Origin: Phelpsiimicrobium sp043802125 | GTDB lineage: Bacteria; Omnitrophota; Gorgyraeia; Velamenicoccales; Velamenicoccaceae | Length of the DNA stretch: 27,565 bases | Assembly (NCBI GenBank): GCA_043802125.1 | Contig: JAZDLG010000027.1 | Location: 1-27,565, forward strand | Direction: 5' to 3' | In this document: piece after piece, positions 1 to 8,557 of the stretch | Position numbering within the stretch: the stretch's first letter is position 1 | Layout of the letters: the number at the start of each line of letters is the position of its first letter | The notes under the pieces: model-generated | What the model saw: the letters and a program-made list of their open reading frames with translations, nothing else | Databases searched by the model: none | Told to the model about the DNA's origin: nothing | Made by a program: the position numbers and the translations under genes

Positions 1-1
1 G

Positions 2-805
2 CTTTTTGAGCCGGATGCGGCAGGGATTCTATCCGTGTCTAATGTCGCAAGCATGGGGGACGGCAGTATTGCCGGGTCTGTGAAATTACCCGAAGAGACC
101 TCAAAATATAAAGCCTCTCTCTACGTATATCTCGCGAAAGATGCAGGCGGAAGCTTTGTCATAGCCCCAGGCTTGCCTTATCAAAAAATTGAGCCTGATG
201 CTATAATTTCCTCGCTTGTTTATTATAAGATAGAACATGTCGGGGCCGGGCATTATAAAGTATTTGCTGATTGGGATATAGCGCCGCCTCCTATTGGGAC
301 AAAGAAAATAAACGGCGCAGAAGTCCTGTTTGGTTTTGGCACAAAAGGAGATTATACAGGAGCATATGAAGACGTTGTCAAGCTGGATGTGAATGAAAAC
401 AGGGACAATGTTAACATAGACTGCCTGACCTATGTAACAAAAGACTTTGTTGATATGTCTGACATGCCCAAAAGTACGGATTTTAGTGTCATAGATATTT
501 ATTTCAAAAAAACATCATCCAAGCAGATGATCCTTGCCTTGCGCGTTAAAAACACGGGTGATACCGCTATAGCATCTCTGGCTCTGGAAGCCTTTATAAA
601 CGATGAGAAAGTAGGGCAAGAGCCTTATGTGTTGGGTGACCTTGCGTTGAACGAGGATAAGGAATTTGACATCACCCCTCTTGTGGGCGCGTATCAGAAG
701 CCTTTTAGTATGTTGCGTTTTAAATTTGTAAGGTCTAAGACAGGTGAGGTTGAGCTTGAAAAAGACGTTTATTTACCAGGCAGTAATATAAGTAAAGTGG
801 AGTAA
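2..805 (+). CDS. C-terminal part of an unknown, probably secreted beta-rich protein
   Basis: The reading frame is open from the left edge (it reads LFEPDAAGILSVSNVASMGD), so the gene begins outside the window. The GTG at 35 is an internal valine codon, not a convincing start. About 267 residues are visible. The first part alternates hydrophobic and polar residues in short beta-strand-like runs. The last roughly 100 residues (from about DFSVIDIYFKKTSS) resemble an Ig-like or CARDB-type sandwich, with the pattern LALRVKNTGDTAIASLALEAFIN, as in extracellular or cell-surface proteins. I see no catalytic motif and cannot name the family. It is followed by a 115-base gap before carA, so it need not share the pyrimidine function. 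The reading frame is certain; the fold is an inference. Confidence 0.7.
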   Translation, partial: LFEPDAAGILSVSNVASMGDGSIAGSVKLPEETSKYKASLYVYLAKDAGGSFVIAPGLPYQKIEPDAIISSLVYYKIEHVGAGHYKVFADWDIAPPPIGTKKINGAEVLFGFGTKGDYTGAYEDVVKLDVNENRDNVNIDCLTYVTKDFVDMSDMPKSTDFSVIDIYFKKTSSKQMILALRVKNTGDTAIASLALEAFINDEKVGQEPYVLGDLALNEDKEFDITPLVGAYQKPFSMLRFKFVRSKTGEVELEKDVYLPGSNISKVE

Positions 806-847
806 TAAGCCACAAAAATAGGAAAAATAACATAGAAAGTGGAGTAA
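794..847 (+). repeat. 12-base direct repeat at the end of the first gene
   Basis: The 12-mer aaagtggagtaa occurs at 794-805, where it encodes the last residues and stop of the first gene, and again at 836-847 in the gap. It may be a small duplication. No function is proposed. Confidence 0.4.
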
Positions 848-870
848 ATATTCATAAAACAAAGGAATTA

Positions 871-889
871 ATACCACCTACGGCGGTAT
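871..889 (+). promoter_or_regulatory. Short hairpin in the carA leader
   Basis: ataccacc (871-878) pairs with ggcggtat (882-889) around a 3-base loop, with one A-C mismatch. It lies about 30 bases before the carA start. There is no T-tract, so it is not a complete terminator, and I do not see a clear promoter in this gap. It could be part of a leader control of the pyrimidine operon, but that is speculative. Confidence 0.2.
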
Positions 890-920
890 GTCGCTGGATA
901 GGTAACCCAAGGGTCTCCAT

Positions 921-2021
921 ATGAAAAAAGCCATATTGCTTCTAGAAGACGGATTTATGCTTGAAGGCATTAGTTTCGGCGTTGAAGGTGAGGCTTTGGG
1001 CGAGGTGGTCTTTAATACCTCAATGACCGGATATCAGGAGATATTGACTGACCCATCTTATAAGGGGCAGATCGTGACCATGACCTATCCGTTGATAGGT
1101 AATTATGGAGTCAATGATGAAGACCTGGAATCAGCCAGGCCCTGGGTTGAAGGCTTCGTAGTCAAAGAGAGGTCCCGCGTTTATTCAAGTTGGCGGGGCA
1201 GGTGGCTTCTGGCGGATTATTTGGCCAAGCATAAGATCGTAGCAATTGAGGGTGTTGATACGCGCGCTCTTACGCGCAGGCTGCGTCTTTCGGGCGCAAT
1301 GCGCGGCATTGTATCCACGCTTGATCTTAACAAAGAGAGTCTTTTGGCTAAATGCCTTGCGTCGCCAGGCATGATAGGCAGGGATCTGATAAAAGAAGTG
1401 ACTTGTCCATACCCTTACGAATGGGGCGCGGAGAAAAAAGAGTTCTCTGTCGTTGCTTTTGATTTCGGCATCAAATACAACAGTTTGAGATTGTTGGTCA
1501 AAGCAGGCTGTCGCGTTAAGGTTGTGCCTGCCACGACAACAGCCAAAGATGTCTTGGCCCTTAAGCCGGACGGAGTTTTTTTGTCTAACGGGCCGGGTGA
1601 TCCCGCGGCATTGTCTTATGTGGTAAATGAGATAAAGGGCCTTATAGGCCGCCTGCCTTTGTTCGGCATCTGTCTGGGGCACCAGCTTTTGGCTTGCGCT
1701 CTTGGCGGTAAGACGTATAAATTGAAATACGGGCATCATGGCGGCAATCACCCTGTGATGGACCTTGAGACAAGAAAGGTTGAGATCACAGCCCAGAACC
1801 ACGGTTTCTGCGTGGATATGGATTCCATAAAGGATAAGTCTGTCAAGCTCACGCACGTAAATCTCTATGATAAGACTACAGAGGGGCTCAGGCACAAAAA
1901 GCTGCCGCTCTTTTGCGTTCAGTATCATCCGGAAGCAGGCCCTGGCCCGCATGACGCGGGCTATTTATTCGGCCGTTTCACGGATATGATGAGGAGCCAT
2001 GCCAAAAAGAAAAGACATTAA
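921..2021 (+). CDS. carA: Carbamoyl-phosphate synthase small (glutaminase) subunit
   Basis: CarA hydrolyses glutamine and passes ammonia to CarB for carbamoyl phosphate synthesis in the cytoplasm, feeding pyrimidines and possibly arginine. The protein has 366 residues, normal for the family. The N-terminal CPSase small-subunit domain carries the typical FNTSMTGYQEILTDPSY and GVDTRALTRRLR stretches. The C-terminal class I glutamine amidotransferase domain shows the nucleophile C251 in FGICLGHQ and the His/Glu pair H336 and E338 in QYHPEAGPGPHD. The ATG at 921 lies after a weak purine stretch (aaggg at 909-913). The gene overlaps carB by 23 bases, which indicates co-expression of the two subunits. 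Family assignment is firm. Confidence 0.97.
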   Translation: MKKAILLLEDGFMLEGISFGVEGEALGEVVFNTSMTGYQEILTDPSYKGQIVTMTYPLIGNYGVNDEDLESARPWVEGFVVKERSRVYSSWRGRWLLADYLAKHKIVAIEGVDTRALTRRLRLSGAMRGIVSTLDLNKESLLAKCLASPGMIGRDLIKEVTCPYPYEWGAEKKEFSVVAFDFGIKYNSLRLLVKAGCRVKVVPATTTAKDVLALKPDGVFLSNGPGDPAALSYVVNEIKGLIGRLPLFGICLGHQLLACALGGKTYKLKYGHHGGNHPVMDLETRKVEITAQNHGFCVDMDSIKDKSVKLTHVNLYDKTTEGLRHKKLPLFCVQYHPEAGPGPHDAGYLFGRFTDMMRSHAKKKRH

Positions 2022-5000
2022 AAAAATAATGATAATCGGCTCCGGGCCGATCATTATTTCGCAGGCCTGCGAGTTTGATTATTCAGGGACCCAGGCGTGC
2101 AAAGCGCTTAAGGAAGAGGGTTATAAAGTCGTTTTGGTCAATTCTAATCCAGCTACCATAATGACTGACCCGGAGTTCGCGGACGCTACTTATATTGAGC
2201 CTGTGACGCCTGAAGTCGTTGAGAAGATCATCGCAAAAGAAAGGCCTGACGCGCTTCTTCCGACCATGGGCGGCCAGACAGGCCTGAACGTCGCTGTTGC
2301 CGTTGCAAAAAAAGGCGTTTTAAAGAAATACGGCGTTGAGATGATAGGCGCTGACCGCAGGGCAATAGAAAAGGCGGAAGACAGGGATAAGTTCAAGAAG
2401 GCCATGCTTAAGATAGGCCTTGACCTGCCGCGCAGTATCAACGTGAAATCAAAAGCTCAGGCCAAAAAAGCTGTCGCAGCCCTTGGCTTGCCTATCGTCA
2501 TACGGCCGAGTTTTACTTTAGGCGGGACCGGCGGCGGCATCGCGTTCAATATGCAGGAATTTGAAGAACTGATAGCACATGGCCTGGAATGCAGCATGAT
2601 CCATGAAGTGCTCCTTGAGGAGTCGGTGATAGGGTGGAAAGAGTTTGAGCTTGAGGTGATGCGCGACAGAAAAGACAACGTCATCATCGTCTGTTCCATA
2701 GAGAACTTTGACCCGATGGGCGTGCATACAGGGGATTCCATAACTGTCGCGCCCGCCCAGACGCTTACAGATGTTGAATACCAGAATATGCGCGATGCCG
2801 CTATACGCGCCATAAGAGAAATAGGCGTTGATACCGGAGGCTGTAATGTCCAGTTCGCCATCAATCCGAAAAACGGCAGGATGGTCATGATTGAAATAAA
2901 CCCGCGCGGGTCCCGGTCATCTGCGCTCGCGTCCAAGGCTACGGGTTTTCCCATAGCCAAGATAGCCGCCAAGCTCGCCGTGGGTTATACGCTTGATGAG
3001 ATACCTAACGACATAACTAAAGAGACGCCCGCGTGTGTTGAGCCTACGATAGAGTATTGCGTTGTTAAGATACCGCGTTGTCCTTGTGAGAAATTTCCGG
3101 GCGCTGATCCGAGATTGGGCACGTCTATGAAATCCGTCGGCGAAGCCATGGCCATCGGCAGGACCTTTAAGGAGGCCCTCCAGAAAGGCCTGCGCTCCCT
3201 TGAGATCGAAAAATCCGGTTTGGACTCCGTTGTCCGGGAAGAAGATTTTGATACACGCGAGCATTTGATGGAACATATCACGCAGAAACTTACAATCCCT
3301 AATGACGCCAGGATATTTTATATAGGCGACGCGCTAAGGCTCGGGATGCCTCTTAACGAGATACAGTCGCTTACATCCATTGACGCCTGGTTCTTGGAAA
3401 ATATCAAGGATATCGTTGATTTTGAGGCTATTTTAAAAAATGCGAAGATGACCAAAGGGCTCTTAAGGCGCGCCAAAGAACTCGGGTTCTCTGATAAGCA
3501 AATAGCCGGACTGGTCAATTCCACGGAAGATGAAATAACTTCCTTGCGGAGTGTGAGCGGGATAGTGACGACGTATAAACTCGTTGATACGTGCGCCGCG
3601 GAGTTTGAGGCATACACGCCTTATTTTTACTCCACTTATGAAACAGAAGATGAAGTGAGGGTTTCAGATAAAAAGAAGGTCATGATACTCGGCGGAGGCC
3701 CTAACAGGATAGGCCAGGGCATAGAGTTTGATTATTGCTGTGTCCACGCCGCTTTTGCTTTAAAAGAGATTGATATTGAGACGATAATGGTCAATTGCAA
3801 TCCCGAGACCGTATCCACCGACTATGATACGTCGGATAAGTTATATTTTGAACCGATGACAAAGGAAGATGTCTTGAACATCGTAGGTAAAGAAAAACCG
3901 TGGGGTGTTATAGTCCAGCTCGGAGGGCAGACGCCCCTGAACTTGACGCTATCGCTTCAGAAAGCCGGCGTTAATATCATAGGCACGAGCCCTGAGTCTA
4001 TTGACATCGCCGAGGACCGCGAGAAGTTTAAGAATATGCTGGATAAATTAAAACTGAGGCAGCCGCCGAACGGCACAGCCCGCACTTTTGATGGAGCGAA
4101 AGCCGTCGCCTCAAGGATAGGCTATCCTGTTTTGGTAAGGCCGTCTTATGTTTTAGGCGGCCGGGCCATGGAAATAGTCTATGACGAGGATACTTTAGAG
4201 AAGTTTATTCTGGAGGCGAGCAAGGTATCAGGAGAGCATCCCGTCTTAATAGATAAATTTTTGGAAGATGCGATTGAAGTTGATGTGGACATGATCGCCG
4301 ACGGGGAGACGTTTGTCGTGGCAGGGATTTTAGAACACATAGAGGAGGCCGGCATCCACTCCGGTGATTCGGCGATGGTCCTTCCGCCGTATTCTTTGGG
4401 CGAAAACGTGATTGATAAGATCAGGCAGGCGACAGTCGCTATGGCCAAGGAACTTAAGGTAGTAGGCCTTATGAACGTCCAGTACGCGGTCAGGGATAAT
4501 AAAGTCTATATTTTAGAGGTGAATCCGAGGGCCTCAAGGACTGTGCCCTTTGTTTCAAAAGCCATAGGCGTGCCTTTGGCCAAACTCGCGGCCAAGGTCA
4601 TGGCAGGCATGAAGTTAAAAGACTTGGGTTTCACCAAGGAGATCATCCCCGAATATTCTTCTGTCAAAGAGTCTGTGTTTCCGTTCAACAGGTTCCCCGG
4701 CGTTGATATCATGCTCGGCCCTGAGATGAAATCAACCGGAGAAGTTATGGGCATTGACAAAGATTTCGGCAGGGCGTACATGAAGAGCCAGCTCGCGGCC
4801 GGCCAGAATCTTCCGGTCAAGGGTAACGTATTTATCAGCGTCAGGGATAAAGATAAAAGGAACATTATTTTTATTGCCAAGAGGCTCTTTGATCTCGGAT
4901 TTGGCGTTGTCGCGACCGGAGGCACAGCCAAGGTTTTAAAGAAGAGCGGCATGGAGGTCCAGACGCTTAAAAAGGTCTATGAGGGCGAGTCTAATATTTT

Positions 5001-5220
5001 AGACTATATCAAAGACGGCAAGATAAACCTTATTATAAATACGCCTTCAGGCAGGATACCGCGCGAAGATGAGGTAAAGATACGCTCAACAGCGATCATG
5101 CACGGCGTGCCATGTATTACGACTATTTCAGGGGCCCAGGCTTCGGTAAACGGTATTGAAGTCCTTTTAAAAAAAGATTTAGACGTAAAGTCGCTCCAGG
5201 CGTATCATAGTAAGAAATAG
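1999..5220 (+). CDS. carB: Carbamoyl-phosphate synthase large subunit
   Basis: CarB makes carbamoyl phosphate from bicarbonate, ammonia (tunnelled from CarA) and two ATP. At 1073 residues it is full length. Both homologous halves are present: the first starts KKIMIIGSGPIIISQACEFD and the second, near residue 555, KKVMILGGGPNRIGQGIEFD. Each half has its own ATP-grasp domain (RPSFTLGGTGGGIAF and RPSYVLGGRAMEIVYD). The C-terminal MGS-like allosteric domain is visible from about residue 940 (NVFISVRDKDKRNIIFIAKR, then VVATGGTAKVL). The start at ATG 1999 has gaggag a few bases upstream (1990-1995) and lies inside the end of carA. No damage is seen. Confidence 0.98.
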   Translation: MPKRKDIKKIMIIGSGPIIISQACEFDYSGTQACKALKEEGYKVVLVNSNPATIMTDPEFADATYIEPVTPEVVEKIIAKERPDALLPTMGGQTGLNVAVAVAKKGVLKKYGVEMIGADRRAIEKAEDRDKFKKAMLKIGLDLPRSINVKSKAQAKKAVAALGLPIVIRPSFTLGGTGGGIAFNMQEFEELIAHGLECSMIHEVLLEESVIGWKEFELEVMRDRKDNVIIVCSIENFDPMGVHTGDSITVAPAQTLTDVEYQNMRDAAIRAIREIGVDTGGCNVQFAINPKNGRMVMIEINPRGSRSSALASKATGFPIAKIAAKLAVGYTLDEIPNDITKETPACVEPTIEYCVVKIPRCPCEKFPGADPRLGTSMKSVGEAMAIGRTFKEALQKGLRSLEIEKSGLDSVVREEDFDTREHLMEHITQKLTIPNDARIFYIGDALRLGMPLNEIQSLTSIDAWFLENIKDIVDFEAILKNAKMTKGLLRRAKELGFSDKQIAGLVNSTEDEITSLRSVSGIVTTYKLVDTCAAEFEAYTPYFYSTYETEDEVRVSDKKKVMILGGGPNRIGQGIEFDYCCVHAAFALKEIDIETIMVNCNPETVSTDYDTSDKLYFEPMTKEDVLNIVGKEKPWGVIVQLGGQTPLNLTLSLQKAGVNIIGTSPESIDIAEDREKFKNMLDKLKLRQPPNGTARTFDGAKAVASRIGYPVLVRPSYVLGGRAMEIVYDEDTLEKFILEASKVSGEHPVLIDKFLEDAIEVDVDMIADGETFVVAGILEHIEEAGIHSGDSAMVLPPYSLGENVIDKIRQATVAMAKELKVVGLMNVQYAVRDNKVYILEVNPRASRTVPFVSKAIGVPLAKLAAKVMAGMKLKDLGFTKEIIPEYSSVKESVFPFNRFPGVDIMLGPEMKSTGEVMGIDKDFGRAYMKSQLAAGQNLPVKGNVFISVRDKDKRNIIFIAKRLFDLGFGVVATGGTAKVLKKSGMEVQTLKKVYEGESNILDYIKDGKINLIINTPSGRIPREDEVKIRSTAIMHGVPCITTISGAQASVNGIEVLLKKDLDVKSLQAYHSKK

Positions 5221-5227
5221 GAGTTAG

Positions 5228-6058
5228 ATGATAGAGAATAGAAGACAGAAGATGGATGATAGAGGACAGAAAAATCTTTTTCCTGTTTTCTGTTTCCTGT
5301 TTTTTATTTTTTGTTTTCTGTTATCTGTTCTCTGTCCTCTGAATTCCTACGCCGATAAGATCTACCTTAAAAACGGCAAGAATTATGATGGCAGGCTCGT
5401 GGGTAAATCGGAGCGGCGCTATCTTTTTGCTCTTGATACGGGCCCAGGAGAATCCGTCCAGATCAGTTTTTTTACCGAAGACGTGGAGAAGATAGAGTTG
5501 GGTAAGGATACTGTGGAGTCGCAGATACCTTACCTTAAGGAGGTTGAGAGCCTAAGGGTAGAGGTCAATAAAAACGACCCTAAAGTATACGAGTTATCCC
5601 TTTATAAAGAGAGCCAGGGCAAGAAGGCTGAGCCTACGTTCTCCGAACAGGAGCTGAGGAAGTCTCTTAGCAGGGAAGAGTCCGAATATTACCAGAGGTT
5701 TAACGAGATATTAAAGAAATATGTGGATAAGTTCTCCGCCGTTCAGAACATCTACATGAATCTTACGACGGCCACAAGGGAAGATTTTGAGGCTGCTAAA
5801 CAGTATATGGATGAGCTGTATTTTGAGCTCAATAATCTTTTTGTACCGGAGACTTTTAAAAAATCCCACATCTCATATCTGCAGTCTGTGAAAGCAAGTT
5901 ACCTGGCATTTAACGCTCTTGGGCAGGGGATGCTTGATGAAGCAGCCAAACAGATAAAGATATCCGAGGATAGCAAACAAAGGTGTATGGAGGAGATTAG
6001 GGAGATCATTTCCAAAAGGAAGCTGACGAGTAAGGAAGAGGGGAATACCTCTCAATGA
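5228..6058 (+). CDS. Secreted protein of unknown function inside the pyrimidine operon
   Basis: This 276-residue protein has an N-terminal export signal: a charged start, then a strongly hydrophobic run (about residues 17-38, FPVFCFLFFIFCFLLSVLC), with likely cleavage near SYA-DK. The mature N-terminus (DKIYLKNGKNYDGRLVGKSE) resembles small beta-barrel, SH3- or Sm-like modules common in secreted proteins. The rest is charged and mainly helical. The ATG at 5228 has aggag at 5219-5223, and the gene overlaps pyrK by ATGA. The signal peptide is encoded by the low-complexity element at 5231-5340, which is odd. It sits between carB and pyrK, but nothing suggests a role in pyrimidine synthesis. Expression as a gene is likely; its function is unknown. 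Confidence 0.75.
   Translation: MIENRRQKMDDRGQKNLFPVFCFLFFIFCFLLSVLCPLNSYADKIYLKNGKNYDGRLVGKSERRYLFALDTGPGESVQISFFTEDVEKIELGKDTVESQIPYLKEVESLRVEVNKNDPKVYELSLYKESQGKKAEPTFSEQELRKSLSREESEYYQRFNEILKKYVDKFSAVQNIYMNLTTATREDFEAAKQYMDELYFELNNLFVPETFKKSHISYLQSVKASYLAFNALGQGMLDEAAKQIKISEDSKQRCMEEIREIISKRKLTSKEEGNTSQ
5231..5340 (+). repeat. Polypurine/polypyrimidine inverted low-complexity element
   Basis: The left arm (about 5231-5275) is built from variants of agaagacagaa and agaggacaga. The right arm (about 5277-5340) is built from ttttctgtt, tcctgtttt and ttctctgtcctct, close to the reverse complement of the left arm. The outermost match is perfect over 10 bases: agaggacaga (5261-5270) and tctgtcctct (5331-5340). 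Dispersed low-complexity elements of this look, read in frame as RRQKMEDRGQ-like peptides, are known to me from many uncultivated bacterial genomes. Here the element overlaps the 5' end of a gene. Confidence 0.65.
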
Positions 6059-6936
6059 AGATAGATATATTAAACAACGTATTCATAAAAGAACGCCGGC
6101 TTCTTCTTGAGCTGTCCGTGCCCGCAAGTTTTAAGTCGGCGCTGCCCGGCCAATTCATACATGTCCGGGTTGAAGATTCCTATGATCCTATATTGCGCAG
6201 GCCTTTTAGTATCCACGATGTGTGCGAAAGCCGTAAAAAAAACAGGCTGACGCTGCGCGTCATTTACGAGGTGGTGGGCAAGGGTACGCAGCTTTTGTCG
6301 CAGAAAAAACCACTTTCCGAGATAGACGCACTGGGCCCTTTAGGGCATGGTTTTGATCTGGATAAGATAGCGCAGGCCAAAAAGGCCTATTTGGTTGCAG
6401 GCGGCATGGGAGTGGCGCCGCTGTTCTTCCTGGCAAAAAAGTTGACCGAAAACCGAGGACCGAGAACCGATGGCCTCGGACCCATTGTTCTTATCGGAGC
6501 GAAGACCAAGAACGACATTCTGCGCGAGAAAGAATTTAAGGATCTGGGCTGCGAAGTGCATGTTGCGACCGAGGACGGATCAAAGGGGTTTAAAGGCCGC
6601 GTTACGGAATTGTTAAACAGTCTTTTGACCTCACCCCGCGCTGGGCGGTTACCCGACGCTTATGCGGAATTGCGTCGGTATCCCGCTCGTGCGGGAAATG
6701 GCGCGGGTGCGCCGCTTTCTGCGGCGATTTGCGCCTGCGGGCCTAAGCCGATGCTGGCAACGCTTTCCGTGATAGCCCATAAATATAACGTGCCGGCCCA
6801 AGTCTCGCTGGAAGAATTCATGGGTTGCGGCTTAGGCGCTTGCCTCGGGTGCGTGATACGGACCACATCAGGTTATAAGCGTATATGCCACGACGGCCCC
6901 GTATTTGATTTAAGCGAGATCATCTGGAAAGAATGA
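6055..6936 (+). CDS. pyrK: Dihydroorotate dehydrogenase B, electron transfer subunit, with an extra loop
   Basis: PyrK carries FAD and a [2Fe-2S] cluster and passes electrons from the PyrD subunit to NAD. Visible parts in order: an FAD-binding ferredoxin-reductase barrel with RRPFSI, a nucleotide-binding half with LVAGGMGVAPLFFLAKK and CACGPKPML, and the C-terminal cluster motif CGLGACLGCV...RIC (four cysteines). The length of 293 residues is longer than the usual 220-265. The excess lies near residues 191-223 (LLTSPRAGRLPDAYAELRRY and following), between VTELL and CACGPKPML, and is encoded by a run of palindromes. A second small oddity is ENRGPRTDGLGP near residue 133. It overlaps the preceding gene and pyrD by ATGA. 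All core motifs are intact, so it is probably functional. Confidence 0.93.
   Translation: MKIDILNNVFIKERRLLLELSVPASFKSALPGQFIHVRVEDSYDPILRRPFSIHDVCESRKKNRLTLRVIYEVVGKGTQLLSQKKPLSEIDALGPLGHGFDLDKIAQAKKAYLVAGGMGVAPLFFLAKKLTENRGPRTDGLGPIVLIGAKTKNDILREKEFKDLGCEVHVATEDGSKGFKGRVTELLNSLLTSPRAGRLPDAYAELRRYPARAGNGAGAPLSAAICACGPKPMLATLSVIAHKYNVPAQVSLEEFMGCGLGACLGCVIRTTSGYKRICHDGPVFDLSEIIWKE
6453..6479 (+). repeat. ccgagg/cctcgg inverted element inside pyrK
   Basis: ccgagg (6453-6458) and cctcgg (6474-6479) form an inverted repeat around accgagaaccgatgg, which itself repeats the accgag/accga unit. It encodes the residues NRGPRTDGLG between two conserved parts of PyrK. The same ccgagg/cctcgg core dominates the intergenic array at 14591-14656, suggesting one element family. 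Confidence 0.4.
6628..6726 (+). repeat. Cluster of four hairpins inserted in frame in pyrK
   Basis: Four short palindromes stand in a row: ccgacgc/gcgtcgg (6653-6659 with 6672-6678), tcccgc/gcggga (6681-6686 with 6691-6696, 4-base loop), ggcgc/gcgcc (6700-6704 with 6709-6713) and gccgc/gcggc (6711-6715 with 6721-6725). They coincide with the residues that PyrK has in excess of its family. The reading frame stays open throughout. Confidence 0.6.
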
Positions 6937-7856
6937 CTATGAAGCCCAAGCTTGAAGTGGACATAGGCGGTTTAAAAATTAAAAATCCCGTGATGGCCGC
7001 CTCAGGCACCTTTGGTTACGGCCGTGAATTCAAGGACTATGTTGATCCTTCAAAGCTTGGCGCCATCATCACCAAGACGATAACGAGGCACAGGCGCGAA
7101 GGCAACAGGCCGCCGCGGTTGGCCGAGACGGCCGCAGGTATGCTTAATTCCATAGGCCTGCAGAATAACGGCCTTGATGACTTCATAGAGAATAAGCTTA
7201 AAGATTACAAAGACTTAAAAGCCAAGTTGATAGTAAGCGTAGGAGGAGAGACGAATGACGAATACGTTGAGATAGTAAAGACCTTGAGTTCTTACAAGGA
7301 AGTCAGCGCTTTTGAGCTTAATATCTCTTGCCCTAACATTGAATATAAAGATAAGATAATTGCTCAGGACAGGGACTTGACGCTGCGCCTTGTCAAGGAC
7401 GTGCGACGGGCGACACCCTTGCCTTTGATAGTCAAGCTCTCGCCCAACGTCTGCGATATCACGCGTATCGCAAGAGCTGTGCAGGAAGGAGGGGCTGATG
7501 CCATCAGCCTCATCAACACGCTTTTAGGCATGGCTATTGACGTGGATAAACGAAAACCTGTTTTAGGCAATATAACCGGAGGTTTGAGCGGGCCTGCCAT
7601 AAAACCCATAGCCTTATGCATGGTCTGGCAGGTGCATAACATAGTCAGCTTACCGGTTATCGGCATGGGTGGTATTATGAATGCCCGCGATGCAGTAGAA
7701 TTTATTATTGCCGGAGCGTCGGCAGTTGCGATAGGGACCGCGAACTTCGTCAATCCCGGCGCAAGCCTTGAAGTGCTTGAAGGTATCTCGTCTTATCTGG
7801 CAGAAAAAAATTTCAAAGACGTCAATGAGTTAATTGGGAGCCTTAATGTCAGTTAA
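6933..7856 (+). CDS. pyrD: Dihydroorotate dehydrogenase, class 1B catalytic subunit
   Basis: The FMN-containing TIM-barrel enzyme oxidises dihydroorotate to orotate. The presence of pyrK immediately upstream indicates the NAD-dependent class 1B complex. The protein has 307 residues, typical for the class. Motifs seen: NPVMAASGTFGYGREF at the N-terminus, ELNISCPNIE with the catalytic Cys at residue 133, IVKLSPN, and the phosphate-binding GMGGIMNARDAVEF and ASAVAIGTANF near the end. The start ATG overlaps the pyrK stop (ATGA). A second ATG two codons downstream (6939) is possible. The symbol could also be written pyrDB. Confidence 0.96.
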   Translation: MTMKPKLEVDIGGLKIKNPVMAASGTFGYGREFKDYVDPSKLGAIITKTITRHRREGNRPPRLAETAAGMLNSIGLQNNGLDDFIENKLKDYKDLKAKLIVSVGGETNDEYVEIVKTLSSYKEVSAFELNISCPNIEYKDKIIAQDRDLTLRLVKDVRRATPLPLIVKLSPNVCDITRIARAVQEGGADAISLINTLLGMAIDVDKRKPVLGNITGGLSGPAIKPIALCMVWQVHNIVSLPVIGMGGIMNARDAVEFIIAGASAVAIGTANFVNPGASLEVLEGISSYLAEKNFKDVNELIGSLNVS

Positions 7857-7872
7857 ACGGTACGAAAAATAA

Positions 7873-8535
7873 ATGAAACCTAGTCTGATAGTAGCGTTGG
7901 ATGTGGATAGTTTTACAAAGGCAAAGAAACTTGTAGATGCGCTTTGCCCGGTAGTTAAAATATTTAAAGTAGGCAGTCAATTATTTACGGCTGCCGGCCC
8001 GAAGATCGTTGAATATATCAGAAAGAAAGGTGCGGAAGTCTTTCTTGACTTAAAATTCCATGATATTCCAAACACAGTAGCGAGCGCTGTGATTGCGGCA
8101 ACATGGTTAAACGTTCTTATGCTGACGGTTCATGCTTCAGGCGGTTCAGAGATGATGGCGCAGGCACAGGAGGCAGCCAAGTCGACGGCAAAAAAGCTTA
8201 GACGGCGCAAACCTAAAATTATAGCTGTTACGATTCTAACGAGCCAGGCAGCGCGGCCCGATCGCGTGCTGGGCTTGGCACGAAAGGCCATAGATTGCGG
8301 TTTGGACGGCGTGGTCTGTTCTGTAAGGGAAGCAAAACTTTTGAGGCAGAATATAAAAAAGGATTTTGTCATCGTAACTCCGGGCATCAGGCCTGAAAGC
8401 ACGGCCAAGGATGACCAAAGGAGGACAGCCACTGTCTGTGAAGCTATAGCAGCAGGCAGCGATTTTATGGTTGTGGGCAGGCCGATAGTTGAGGCGCCAG
8501 ACCCACTTAAAGCGGCAAAGGAATTTATTCAGTAA
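7873..8535 (+). CDS. pyrF: Orotidine 5'-phosphate decarboxylase
   Basis: PyrF converts OMP to UMP, the last step of de novo UMP synthesis. At 220 residues it is at the short end of the bacterial type. The catalytic motif DLKFHDIPNT lies at residues 59-68, with the Lys at 61 and Asp at 64. The phosphate-binding loop VTPGIRPES and the terminal FMVVGRPIVEAPDP are present. It starts 16 bases after pyrD and is clearly part of the same operon. No Shine-Dalgarno motif is evident directly before ATG 7873 (gtacgaaaaataa), so translation may be coupled to pyrD. Confidence 0.96.
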   Translation: MKPSLIVALDVDSFTKAKKLVDALCPVVKIFKVGSQLFTAAGPKIVEYIRKKGAEVFLDLKFHDIPNTVASAVIAATWLNVLMLTVHASGGSEMMAQAQEAAKSTAKKLRRRKPKIIAVTILTSQAARPDRVLGLARKAIDCGLDGVVCSVREAKLLRQNIKKDFVIVTPGIRPESTAKDDQRRTATVCEAIAAGSDFMVVGRPIVEAPDPLKAAKEFIQ

Positions 8536-8557
8536 TAGGCCAAAAAAGGAGAGAGCC

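Noticed and set aside
1185..1952. Long open frame of 255 codons on the minus strand within carA
   Set aside because: It is antisense to a firmly identified gene and has no recognisable domain, so it is a by-product of the codon pattern.
8489..8557. Upstream in-frame start for the LTxxQ protein
   Set aside because: It lies within pyrF and would put a basic extension before the signal peptide; ATG 8558 has the ribosome site.
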